In this document: positions 18,801 through 24,274 of the stretch, in pieces | Layout: each line of letters begins with the position of its first letter | Position numbering within the stretch: the first letter of the stretch is position 1 | NCBI GenBank assembly: GCA_021732415.1 | Contig: JAKFVC010000064.1 | Span: forward strand, 1 to 64,000 | Origin: Planctomycetaceae bacterium | GTDB lineage: Bacteria; Planctomycetota; Planctomycetia; Planctomycetales; Planctomycetaceae | Reading direction: 5' to 3' | Length of the DNA stretch: 64,000 nt | Made by a program: the position numbers and the translations under genes | The notes under the pieces: generated by a model | The model's input: the letters and a program-made list of their open reading frames with translations, nothing else | What the model was told of the DNA's origin: nothing | Databases searched by the model: none

Positions 18801-20221
18801 AATTCCACCTTGCCGTCCCCGGTGGTCACGACGTTGATCGTCAATGGCGTCGTCGAACCAGCCGCGAACAACGTCGTATTGCCGGAACTTATCGCCGTAT
18901 AATCGCTATCGGCAGTCGTCGCCGTCCCGTCCGCCGTCGCCCGATTCGCCGTCACCGCCACGTCGACGGGATTATTGATCGTCACGCTGAACGCTAATGT
19001 CCCTCCTTCTGTCACGCTCGGGCTACTGATAGAGACCACCGCAGAATCGTCGTTGTTAATTGTTCCCGTGCCAGTCAGGGTACTTAAGCCACCATTGAAC
19101 GTGACCGATCGACCACCCGCACTTAAGGTCGACAGAATCAAGCTGAGCGCCTCATTCAGTTCCACCTTGTTGTCCGTTGTGGTTATGACGTTGATCGTCA
19201 ATGGCGTCGTCGAATCAGCCGCGAACAATGTAACATTGCCGGAAGCGATCGCCGTATAATCGCTGTCGCCCGTTGTCGCCGTACCGTCTGACGTCGCCCG
19301 ATTCGCCGTCACCACTACGTCGACTGGATTGTTGATCGTTACGCTGAACGCCAACATGCCTCCCTCTGTCACGTTCGGGCTGCTGATCGACACGACTGCC
19401 GAATCGTCGTTGTTGATCGTTCCCGTACCCGTTAAGGTACCTCCACCACCATTGAACGTCACGGCCCGCCCGCCCGCGGCCAGAGTCGATAGGATTAGGC
19501 TCAGCGCCTCGTTCAGTTCCACCGTGCTGTCGCCCGTCGTCGCGACGTTGATCGTCAGCGGCGTCGTCGAGCCAGCCGCAAACAAAGTCACGTTGCCGGA
19601 GCCAATTCCCGTGTAGTCGCTGTCACCCGTCGTCGCAGTGCCGTCTGACGTTGCCCGATCTGCCGTCACCGCCACGTCGACGGCCTTGCTGATCGTCACG
19701 CTGAACGCCAACGTTCCGCCTTCAGTCACGTTCGGGCTGCTGATAGAGACTACTGCTGAATCGTTATCCGTGATTGTCACGTTCTGACTAGTAGTCCCAC
19801 CTAGAACGATGCCGCTGGACGGATTCGAAATCGTAAGAGTCGCAGCCTCCGTTAGCTCTACGAGATTGTCATTCAGGATTGTGAATGTAACACTTCCGGA
19901 GATAGCACCGTTGGCGATCGTGATTTGACTAGCTGACAATGAATAGTCGGAACCCGTGATGCCCGTTCCGGTAACCGCGAGATCGACCGTCTGCGCTCCA
20001 CTAACGGCCGTGTCATTGGTGGCGGTGACCGTCACCACGGTACCCGCAGCTTCAGTTCCGGTCGAAAAGTTCACAGACAAGTCGACCGCCAACAACGCCC
20101 GGTCTTCCAGCCATTCCAGCTTCTGGCTGATCTGCTTGCGGGTGCGTTTTTTGAGCCGAGTTACCGAATTGTTCCGCACGCGTCGGGTTACGAATTCGGA
20201 AAGCCAGGAGGTCAGGCGCAT
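6833..20221 (-). CDS. Giant Calx-beta / golvesin-like / metzincin surface protein (4462 aa)
   Basis: The N-terminus is basic and contains QKLEWLEDRALLA near residue 33-45, a LEPR-XLL-type motif found on large planctomycete exported proteins. About seven Calx-beta modules follow (residues ~50-885), each ending near ITDND or INNDD. Residues ~890-3700 form a very long Thr/Ala/Asn-rich region of short beta-repeats, resembling filamentous adhesins. The C-terminal part has two golvesin-like modules (~3765-3925 and ~4040-4200) around an abnormal-spindle-type/choice-of-anchor module. A metzincin-type zinc site HEIGHRLGLDD lies near residue 4323, with a following LMAES that may serve as the Met-turn. 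A His-rich tail closes the protein. Adhesion, matrix or autoprocessing roles are inference. No stop or frameshift interrupts the 13.4 kb. Confidence 0.9.
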   Translation of the reverse strand: MRLTSWLSEFVTRRVRNNSVTRLKKRTRKQISQKLEWLEDRALLAVDLSVNFSTGTEAAGTVVTVTATNDTAVSGAQTVDLAVTGTGITGSDYSLSASQITIANGAISGSVTFTILNDNLVELTEAATLTISNPSSGIVLGGTTSQNVTITDNDSAVVSISSPNVTEGGTLAFSVTISKAVDVAVTADRATSDGTATTGDSDYTGIGSGNVTLFAAGSTTPLTINVATTGDSTVELNEALSLILSTLAAGGRAVTFNGGGGTLTGTGTINNDDSAVVSISSPNVTEGGMLAFSVTINNPVDVVVTANRATSDGTATTGDSDYTAIASGNVTLFAADSTTPLTINVITTTDNKVELNEALSLILSTLSAGGRSVTFNGGLSTLTGTGTINNDDSAVVSISSPSVTEGGTLAFSVTINNPVDVAVTANRATADGTATTADSDYTAISSGNTTLFAAGSTTPLTINVVTTGDGKVELNEALSLILSTLGAGSRSVTFNGGLSTLAGTGTINNDDSAVVSISSPSVTESGALAFSVTINNPVDVAVTANRATADGTATTGDSDFTAITSSNVTLFAAGSTTPLTINVNTTNDNKVELDETLSLILSTLSAGGRSVTFNGGLSTLAGTGTINNNDTASISISDVTANENGTFTFTVTSSNPSDQNLTGTINTASGTATSGTDFTAISGGTFTITGNGSATTTTVTVTVSDDTKVEGSENFNVNLTSPLYGGAVDGTRATISDGTGVGTITDNDTAVITFTNPSTSISEGGTSTTFNVTLTITANGTPNTGTLDRAVSFDVSTVGGGTATGGGVDYTFSTQSYSFPIGTASNSTSVVNLGINEDLKNEGSETANFGFSNFVSGAGSQVTTSGTQTVTITDNDSASAVVFDAPTGGAGTDAFRIVLNGTNLEFYDNAVLIDSRAFSTITGSLTINGANNELDTLNVDLSGGDIIPAGGIIFNGGTGANVDALTITGGSQGDVTYTYLNANDGSVAMTNYGTITYTGLEPITNTGTATNIVFTLPGATDSSITLANLVAGTSARLTTTVPSFEQTDFAIPIAGGSITINLGGNDQTITVNSLTLNGTTDLIIDGGAGTDVINLNAAGMTITDALTLSAETIAQTGAVTVAGLTTLTSTTAGTITLTQATNNFQGAVSIVSANSASIDDTNGITFGSVTTQAGFTVDAGGAVALNGATSVGGALDVQANANAAAGGAISGSGAISVTGTTTLETGTPATGTNDITLNNAANNFVGNVTIISANDVTLSETGGINIAAATISNTSSITSTGAITDSGNISVTNGATFSGTSITLGDAGGETTNFGTLTFTSTGAVAITEDSQTDLTGTNTANILNLTSSAAIVDATTTSLTVTNAATLSGTSITLGDTVGDTTNFGTLTFTSAGTVSITEDSDMNLTGTNTAGTLTLTTDNAGNTTTLTVGGTSTTATGTVTLNAEDGATINVPLQGTAITISSDTDGDATGILTNIAAGTIHATAGAVTITASDVSLAGTVTATTDVLLQTSTPIRTIGLAGGVGNFGVDDAEADLISASRLVIGTATSGAITVGAAFSPTTPGTLHLLTNGGVSGAGSFTIGNLAISANGTVSLTNANSVTNLAIVTGTGSISFTESSSLNVADVVTPSGTISGVRATAPGAVTLTVTAGNLTVQNTSDPDDISATTFTATVSGVDAVFNLNASADVQTTVGVTITADDLDIQGSITASAQTVLLQPNAASQLINVGSAGTSANGTLELSDPELDRVTAGTIQIGRASAGALTVSAAIDTLNTTTLHLIAGSTVSQTGAGAITEGSLAISAGGAVSMNTNANTVNNLAISTTTGNINFTNNATVSVTTVDAVAGMSTVSGSITLLNNTGDVTVVNTASAIDVSATTGITITLSANNAVFTVNATADVETTGNVATNDIIVNADEMDLSGTVKATGSNQIVTLRNTTLNKVIVLGANPGTANTLELNDAELDNVSAGNVLRIGRNDASASGNISFQGAVTAPAGWTVLKLITGAAISDDNAANPDITVANLAVNSVSGIAAAGTDSTNGLEILVTNLAFNNTTSNSVQFTEATGGLGYTINSVDGVLTSNNGGTTTTLTANSPVTFAVNDISVGSIVVNATETATTNFDNITVNAGVTVQSTTGDVTFNAGDRIVLSTSTSTVQSNTGSVTLNSGVGDTDNDGQQTLDGLISAAGTVTINLNQEANAGATQAVGGTITATNLRLLSSAGTPGGGAFALGTSTTNDVTTLAAATDGAIVYRDATNLIIGTVTTVGVTTSNDDILLQTGGSLTINNVLNSGTGDIRLVIATTVTQAAAGNVVGDELGIRAGGVVTLSTSAANDVNSLAVNTTDVVEFRDVDDLTISTVTASGNFLATSGITTTNDNVNLRTGTNLVVNQVITVGTADVRIVAGDNGVSSITQNAAGVITADELGILATRNVGLAAAQSDVNTISVNATNGTIDFIDSDDLVVGAVAAGGTNGFTGATGITSGGNDVYLETNGAGGTLTISNAINTGAGDLRLEASAATTQTAAITATGLALTDQGPFTLTLVTNSVTTLAANSANTIAYVNAGSLIVGTVTIQTTSIGPVNTVGISTSNDDVRIVATTGSITINNTINLSNGGGGGSGGSLDLVATTGATQAGAANILANNLLLRGTGAAINTNVFNLPNATNNVAIIAANLTNGAITYFDADALTVGISSVTAGGSTTTATGITVGNPVSVAPAGGDVFLRAGQVAPFTGLLTVTQIIDTNAGTFGNLTLGGGVVFSGAGNTNVGSGDIDLEGGAAVPDIVIDNVTTHNMTGGTVTYRPDRDIFINRSVTVNNGNFILDADGEGVAAPTIIAGTTADLAPGNGVGGVWIRDQGSIDVNTGTEGGGSLVIAGSQINNTPNGGAAYVAPTTLAAGAGVQIDNTTAATEVTAATTIAVLVKTITGLGSAVNDLQIDGNIVADAGGPINVQVEDTMTLNGTISLTTEGNITIDAEDMVINTATAVIDAKETVANNGSGIVWLRNRTAGRQIDVGGTLGGARLTLTNAELNRINQAEVVRIGRNGLSGVNTAAGAGTISVTAMNINLTPAGGGTQTVLHLITSADITDTGANGSGGLGTITETNVALEAGTGIDLHNVNAVAGSAGNDVDNLAILLTGGDGVFKDRDDVNFQIVDFTADTTTNAVNVTNNLTMIMGGNLTQTNAVHAGGLELIDLFNGAPPPTFTAFPTYYLPHSSNTIGNLEAYSQRSVNITNSTTLTVGTVANSYLTFPATGSSGVWVQSLQLTAPTVVTNLPIETNDELGFVTFDVTTLLDINANIFSRGKIEQIGTGVVTVADVELRTTDDNITFLGGVTLDGASLVTPTTMSTDANWTTPFTGIPLAANAAATTGGGNVIFNSTLRSNPSGDTAAAYRGNDLTLETGTGNIQFIGQVGGASGAAGRLGVMNIVDAHDVTASTGFSANAIYQQAGDGETAFNGFVQTNGRRDVLTPTVATNFGVDITTKMITLNAGMQTTSAPGSGAAAAIRLNNSGTMSIVAGAGSINSDGAVSQVGTGNNLVGGDIVTTNDNISFLSDTYLSGSPIQINSQNADVSFAARFQINNKTVTIRDKDFVDLGTVTAIAGGILNVFVANTATRGSIQAGSGETITGAGTMNTDVSVLTGGTLAPAMDASGLGTGILTVNGNVVLGTNAVYAVDLNGTVAGSSYDQVVTGATFTFTSTGAILSATRPVTFNPATNSVLKIIDGSVDVVGNFANAANGTYVYINGLYFRVDYDVTAGDLTLTRLDPPGAAVTIIDDNGSSPSTPVAGFTVTPNNTATWSPNSVAGRGYANDLRFAAPGTGSSTALYTFTGLVSGHTYRVSTTWFPHINRATDSPFTVDDGAGGSAAVTTTVNQRNSPDDFTSGGSAWEDLVVGGYTISSTTLTVLLTNNTSTGYVIADAVRIEDVTGAAPEIVVTESGNDIADGTGVVDFGTTSTVGADVTKTISIKNTGLSPLVLSSATITPPPGFSISGYTPQTIAPGATGTPFTITLSHLVAGNFSGQISFNTNDFDENPFNFTIKGGVTTGATLIADNLAAGTGFNTITGAANNAGTNLMYGEVGLWHNNDDSLVGYQQDLRYANANSNSQASWTFSGLATGTYRVSVTFRAESNRASNASFTVTGTGVASPTTIQINQRVAPNQFQDANVYWIDLAPAFGTISAGGTITVTLDALGSNGFVIADAVRVEFLHPLQAEEGPAANPTATVLTAADLDAIAAAAVARWQQAGLTAAQQSALNGITFAIVDLPDAYLGSETDETIFIDPNAAGYGWYVDSTPYDDAEFGLTIASTELGATDPVAADGMDLLTVLMHEIGHRLGLDDVALTDDAHGLMAESIDVGTRRLPVVAAVSEGDVDAECDDSSDTVDNDVSDEVFYTLGVANDSAPSAVPTIALGGTSGATHEHRHGSGHSVGGENGGQRHPHRTGGKPHDDGTNGSRSLLGALFNFVRNRK
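17950..19780 (-). repeat. Tandem Calx-beta coding repeats (about 355-bp period)
   Basis: Within the giant gene, consecutive Calx-beta modules are coded by DNA repeats of about 355 bp. Landmarks are the stretches encoding INNDDSAVVSISSP at about 18670-18715, 19025-19070 and 19380-19428. The copies starting near 18669 and 19380 share a run of more than 40 identical bases, while the copy between them is diverged at synonymous sites. This points to duplication or gene conversion in units of two modules. Confidence 0.75.
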
Positions 20222-21029
20222 GGGATGTCGTCTCTGTCTCGCGGGTCTCGACTGAGGCTGGTCAACCAGCTGCGGCCGATTCCCTATCTTTAAGTTCTGG
20301 AATTGCTGTCTCTGCTCTGCTCAAACTTGTGGTAGATCGGTGTCTCGAACTGGACCACCCATCAACCCTGCTCAATACCATCCGTTTGTGGCGCTGGATC
20401 GATCCATCCGTTCACAGAGTCCGGTCGCCCAGTGGCCTTTTTTCAACACCTCAGTGGTGAAGAGGCCACGCACCGCCCTGTCCACACAATCGCTACCACC
20501 CATCTATTCGTTACCCGCCAGTGAGGCAGCTAAATCGTTATAAGAACGGGGTCTAACCACTCACAAGCGGAATCTTTCCGCTTTCAATCGAAGAACGTAC
20601 GCGCGCACCGTCCACTGTTTCCAATGGTTATCACCGTTGCCAAATAGGGTGACGTAAGGCAACAGCGGACGCTGCGCCCTACGACGTGATGTCTTGTAGT
20701 CTTCTCTGAAATGGATGCGGTTCCACGGCTTCCGAGCCACTTTCTGTCGCTCTCCAGCTTCCGCGATTCACTCAAATTGCAGACCGCGTGCCCAACCGCC
20801 GGAATGCTGGCTCAGCCGAGCGATTCGACCGGCGGCACCGTCTGTTCACGGCTGAATGGAAGGATTATCACGATAAAGTATTGCGGCGAGCGATCCGGCT
20901 GCCCGGGGGTCATGAGACCCTCGACTTTTTGCTGGTGATCCGGGGCCCTTCCATCCGTAGTAGTTGAGATAGGCTAGGCCTGGTGAATCAATGACCGTAC
21001 TAAACCAGGAGATCATCGATTACGAGCAT
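20222..21029. other. Long spacer upstream of the giant surface protein gene
   Basis: I see no convincing gene here; the short open frames look random. Small structures are present. A 14-base palindrome GCTGGTCAACCAGC lies near 20257-20271, just upstream of the giant gene start. An imperfect inverted repeat near 20431-20469 pairs GTGGCC...with...GGCCAC. The spacer presumably holds the promoters of the two divergent genes (giant protein leftward, GT2 rightward), but I could not identify clear -35/-10 pairs. Confidence 0.5.
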
Positions 21030-21123
21030 TTTGAACCACAGAATGCCACAGAAGAAACACAGAATCAGAAGCTGGATTCTTTTCCTATTTTCTGTGTTTC
21101 GTCTGTGGCATTCTGTGGCAAAA
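21030..21123. repeat. Intergenic inverted repeat, 'ACACAGAAG' family (copy 2)
   Basis: The arms at about 21030-21064 and 21090-21123 pair with a few mismatches. The left arm contains CCACAGAATGCCACAGAAGA and the right arm the complementary TCTGTGTTTCGTCTGTGGC. Unlike most repeats in this window it lies between two divergent genes, about 110 bp upstream of the GT2 start. Confidence 0.85.
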
Positions 21124-21233
21124 CTCTTTTCTCTTAAATCTTTGGGTTCTCCATGCTGAATCTGATCCCCTGATTCCGTGGGTAGTGGATTCATCAAACA
21201 CAAGCTAGCCCACCAGACCAAGGATTTTTCTTG

Positions 21234-22160
21234 ATGACAGAGACTCCGGAAAACGTGTCGCTTGCGACGGCACCGGTCCTGGCCCTCACCGCAGATGGTT
21301 CGCCCGTCGAGGGCATCACTCTGGTCTTGCCGGTCTACAACGAGGTGCATGGTCTGCCCGCGCTGTTGGATTCGCTGCAGGCGGCGTTGCAGGCCACCGG
21401 CGTGACGTTTGAAATCGTGGCGGTGGATGACGGTTCTACGGATGGTTCGCGAGACCTCCTGCGCAGCCGAACCGATTTACGGCTCCTGGAGCATCCCGTC
21501 AATCGCGGCTACGGAGCCGCCCTGAAAACCGGAATTCGCTACGCCCGGTACTCGGTGATTGCCATCACCGATGCCGACGGAACTTATCCTCATGAGCACC
21601 TGGCAGCCCTCATCGCACGCATAAGCCGCGCCGATATGGTGGTCGGGGCACGGGTCGGGGCCGAGGTGGAATATCCCCTGGTGAGAAGTATTCCCAAGTG
21701 GTTTCTGGTGCGGTTTGCCGAATGGATGGCTCGTCGCAAGATCCCCGATTTGAACAGCGGGCTGCGGGTGTTTCGACGCGATATTGCCGAACGCTTCCTC
21801 AAAATCCTGCCCGATGGATTCAGCTTTACGACCACGATTACCCTGGCCATGCTGACTAACGGGTATCTCGTGGAATACGAACCCATCAACTACCGAGCTC
21901 GCACGGGACACAGCAAGATCCGTCCGATCCGCGATACGCTGGGGATGCTGCAGACGATCTTCTGCACGGGGATGTACTTCGCCCCGCTACGCGTCTTCCT
22001 GCCGATCGCCGGACTATTCGGACTAGCCTTCGCCGTGACCTTTGCCCAGGACATATACTATCGCGACCTCACCGAACGCACCCTGATCCTGTTTGTGGCG
22101 GCAACGCAATTGGGCATGTTCGGCCTGTTAGCACAGATGATCGACAAGCGGAGTCCTTAG
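21234..22160 (+). CDS. Family 2 glycosyltransferase with C-terminal membrane helices
   Basis: The protein has the GT2 signature of dolichyl/polyprenyl-phosphate sugar synthases: LVLPVYNE, VDDGSTDGS and the DxD site DADGTYP, followed by NSGLRVFRRD. Two C-terminal hydrophobic helices (PIAGLFGLAFAVTFA and LFVAATQLGMFGLLA) tie it to the membrane. It probably transfers a sugar from a nucleotide donor to a lipid or glycan acceptor on the cytoplasmic face. The ATG at 21234 is preferred over the adjacent in-frame TTG; AAGGA lies upstream. It converges with the sulfotransferase gene across an inverted repeat and is the first gene of a glycan island extending to 28.7 kb. Confidence 0.9.
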   Translation: MTETPENVSLATAPVLALTADGSPVEGITLVLPVYNEVHGLPALLDSLQAALQATGVTFEIVAVDDGSTDGSRDLLRSRTDLRLLEHPVNRGYGAALKTGIRYARYSVIAITDADGTYPHEHLAALIARISRADMVVGARVGAEVEYPLVRSIPKWFLVRFAEWMARRKIPDLNSGLRVFRRDIAERFLKILPDGFSFTTTITLAMLTNGYLVEYEPINYRARTGHSKIRPIRDTLGMLQTIFCTGMYFAPLRVFLPIAGLFGLAFAVTFAQDIYYRDLTERTLILFVAATQLGMFGLLAQMIDKRSP

Positions 22161-22166
22161 TCGCAT

Positions 22167-22284
22167 CGTGGGACGGGTCTCCAGGCCCGTCCGTCAGTTC
22201 TCATTTCGCCGACACGCCCCCGTGGCGGACGCTGCTAGCGTCCGTGTCTCAAGTGGACGGACGGGCCAGGAGACCCGTCCCACG
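22167..22284. repeat. Composite inverted repeat, 'GGGACGGGTCTCC' family (copy 1)
   Basis: The outer arms, 22167-22195 and 22256-22284, contain CGTGGGACGGGTCTCCAGGC and its near-complement. Inside is a perfect hairpin GGACGCT-GCT-AGCGTCC at 22227-22243. It fills the gap between two convergent genes: it starts 7 bases after the GT2 stop and ends 4 bases before the sulfotransferase stop, so it could serve both transcripts. Sister copies lie at 26529-26656 and 54299-54505. Confidence 0.9.
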
Positions 22285-22287
22285 GTA

Positions 22288-23313
22288 TCATCCACCCCAT
22301 ATCTCGCGCCACACGCTCCGCCACGGACGACGTCGTGACCGCCCCTTAAACACACCCGCTGTAACTTCCCTCGCCCACTGCCAATGATCAGCAATCCAAG
22401 TCTGCACGAAGCCTAAACCCCCGACGGACTTCTCCAGAGGAGCATATCCGCGCTGCAACATCCGCGACCCAGCCAGTCTTTCAACGAGCTTGATCTGCCC
22501 CGGCGTTAATTCCAAACGCCATTGCTCAACACGGCCGGTGTCTACAGCGTGTAATGTATTTTGCTTCCACACTTCATCAGCACGAAACCCTCGTTCCGCT
22601 TCCGAACGTTGATGAAACTGCAACATATCTGGCTCAAACGATTCACCCAGGAAGTCGCAAATCGAGCGTAATAGGGTCTCCGGATCCGCAATCAGGTCCT
22701 CATAGCGAACAACTCGGAAACGATCAGCCGGAAGCACTCGCTCGAGCTTTCCGACCGCATCAACGACTCGACACCAGCGGCGAGTGATCCGCGTCACGCT
22801 CTTGGAACCCCAACTCGTCTCCCGCTCGGAACGCACGACCGACCGCGGGTCCCGAATCAGGCACAGGAATTTCGCCTGGGGATAAATCTGACTCAGTTCC
22901 GGCACCGCAAAAATGTGTCGCGGAGACTTTTCACCCACCCGACGTTTCCCCCGCGACTGAGCATACAAGGCCAGGCACGCCACAAACAAATCATCGTACC
23001 CCTGAGGACTGGGTGCTAATGCCCGGGTGACCTGCGACCAGTCGAGATCCAAATCACTCACGGCACAATCTGGACCATTCACATAGCGTCCGACCTGCTC
23101 CAGATTCGCGTGATCCGTCAGCGAACCCAGCGCGGAGCGCCGCGGCCAGACCTGATCGAAGTAGCCCGTCTCGGGAGGGATCGTCAGCCCGGAATGCGAT
23201 GACAACATCGCCTGCAATAGCGTCGTCCCCGATCGGTGCGGACCCACAATAAAGAACAACCCATCACGGATTGTTTGCAGCCATTGTGTACCAACATCAG
23301 AAGGGAGGGACAT
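22288..23313 (-). CDS. Sulfotransferase (PAPS-dependent, P-loop family)
   Basis: This 341-residue protein carries the 5'-phosphosulfate-binding loop GPHRSGTT (residues 24-31) and the 3'-phosphate-binding element LIRDPRSVVRSE (about 152-163) of the PAPS sulfotransferase superfamily. VRYEDLIADP and FLGESFEPDM are also usual for bacterial members. It would move a sulfuryl group from PAPS to a hydroxyl or amine acceptor, most likely a glycan given its neighbours. It is the last gene of a minus-strand operon of two GT4 enzymes, a methyltransferase and this protein. The acceptor is not predictable from sequence. Confidence 0.9.
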   Translation of the reverse strand: MSLPSDVGTQWLQTIRDGLFFIVGPHRSGTTLLQAMLSSHSGLTIPPETGYFDQVWPRRSALGSLTDHANLEQVGRYVNGPDCAVSDLDLDWSQVTRALAPSPQGYDDLFVACLALYAQSRGKRRVGEKSPRHIFAVPELSQIYPQAKFLCLIRDPRSVVRSERETSWGSKSVTRITRRWCRVVDAVGKLERVLPADRFRVVRYEDLIADPETLLRSICDFLGESFEPDMLQFHQRSEAERGFRADEVWKQNTLHAVDTGRVEQWRLELTPGQIKLVERLAGSRMLQRGYAPLEKSVGGLGFVQTWIADHWQWAREVTAGVFKGRSRRRPWRSVWREIWGG

Positions 23314-23335
23314 GTGAAGTGGCGATCTCTAATGC

Positions 23336-23438
23336 AGCCTTCACGCTCCGCGTGAAGATAGCCGAGCGCGGGGACAACCTTTTAAGGCATTCAACGTTAA
23401 CCGCGTGTTCGGCTATCTTCACGCGGAGCGTGAAGGCT
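23336..23438. repeat. Inverted repeat overlapping the 3' end of the methyltransferase gene
   Basis: The arms at 23336-23371 and 23401-23438 pair over about 36 bases (CCTTCACGCTCCGCGTGAAG in the left arm), differing by a two-base gap and one mismatch. The first part of each arm is itself palindromic (TTCACGCTCCGCGTGAA). The right arm encodes the last 13 residues of the methyltransferase, and the stop codon lies in the loop. Confidence 0.9.
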
Positions 23439-24158
23439 ACCATCTCCCAACGGCATTAACTTAAGCATTTGCTGACCGCGGGGATGTCCCCAGTCTCCGA
23501 TAAAGTCGGTCACCCAGCCGGCCTCAAAAGCACAGCGGCCGAGTTCTTCACGCGTATAAAAAAACGACTCATGATCGTGTGCTTGTACTTGATTGTTATG
23601 AACGGTCGACGTCTCAAAATACGTGGCATAGCAGACGGTGGTTTGCTGCACAACCACCCTGAGATGTTGCAGGCAACGTTCAATCTCGAGGAGTGGCAAA
23701 TGCGTCAACAATGAGTGAATCCAAATGTAATCCAGTGGCTGACCAATACCCGTCACGTCAAACTCGGCATTAATTAGAAATTGGGGGCGCTGCGACTCGC
23801 GAATTGTCGGATCGAGTTCCCGTGCCAAACCTGCTTCAACCAATTCCCGCTCTTTCTCTAATCCCCAATAATGTCCCGGACTCAAATAAGGGATAAGATG
23901 CACCCCCGCCCGCAACGACCCGCAGGCCACATCAAGTAAGTAATGCTGGGGAAGCAATCCCTTCGCGACCAGGAACTCAAACTGCAACTTGCCGATTTCT
24001 TCCCAGCGACCTCCTACATAATCCCGATGCCCCAACTGTGAGATTCCCACCGACCCCGTAGGCCGCGGATCCGGACGACCCAGCCGCAAACAACGCCGCC
24101 CCCAGCGACGGAGATGCGAGATCCATGTTGTCCAAGTGGTTGGCATTGAGGGGGGCAA
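23397..24158 (-). CDS. Class I SAM-dependent methyltransferase
   Basis: The 253-residue protein contains the SAM-binding motif I LLDVACGSLRAG near residue 75, an acidic residue closing strand beta-2 (WGLEKE), and DYIWIHSLLTHL as the motif IV/post-I region. N-terminal residues (GHRDYVGGRWEEIGKLQFEFL) resemble methyltransferases of glycan and secondary-metabolite clusters. The substrate is unknown; a sugar or glycan intermediate is plausible from position between GT4 enzymes and a sulfotransferase. The C-terminal SLHAPREDSRTRG is coded by the arm of the 23336-23438 repeat and looks like an acquired tail rather than family sequence. Confidence 0.85.
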   Translation of the reverse strand: MPPSMPTTWTTWISHLRRWGRRCLRLGRPDPRPTGSVGISQLGHRDYVGGRWEEIGKLQFEFLVAKGLLPQHYLLDVACGSLRAGVHLIPYLSPGHYWGLEKERELVEAGLARELDPTIRESQRPQFLINAEFDVTGIGQPLDYIWIHSLLTHLPLLEIERCLQHLRVVVQQTTVCYATYFETSTVHNNQVQAHDHESFFYTREELGRCAFEAGWVTDFIGDWGHPRGQQMLKLMPLGDGSLHAPREDSRTRG

Positions 24159-24186
24159 TCTGACAGCTGTATCTAAGAATGAATCT

Positions 24187-24274
24187 AGGCGAGCCGGGCG
24201 GCGTCAGCCCCCGGATTCTTCGTTCTCATCACCGTTCAATAGGAATCCGGGGGCTGACGCCACCCGGCTCGCCT
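24187..24274. repeat. Inverted repeat overlapping the 3' end of a GT4 gene
   Basis: The arms 24187-24218 and 24243-24274 match at 31 of 32 positions around a 24-base loop. The arm contains GCGAGCCGGGCGGCGTCAGC, a variant of the GAGCCGGGTGCCGT family. The right arm encodes the C-terminal tail of the GT4 protein, whose stop codon falls in the loop. Confidence 0.92.

Noticed and set aside
17950-19780. Tandem DNA repeats considered as non-coding satellite
   Set aside because: They are in-frame Calx-beta modules with intact reading frame and conserved protein motifs.
22167-22284. Considered as terminal repeats of an insertion sequence or MITE with its own transposase
   Set aside because: The element encloses no gene and shows no obvious target-site duplication; it is reported as an intergenic repeat only.
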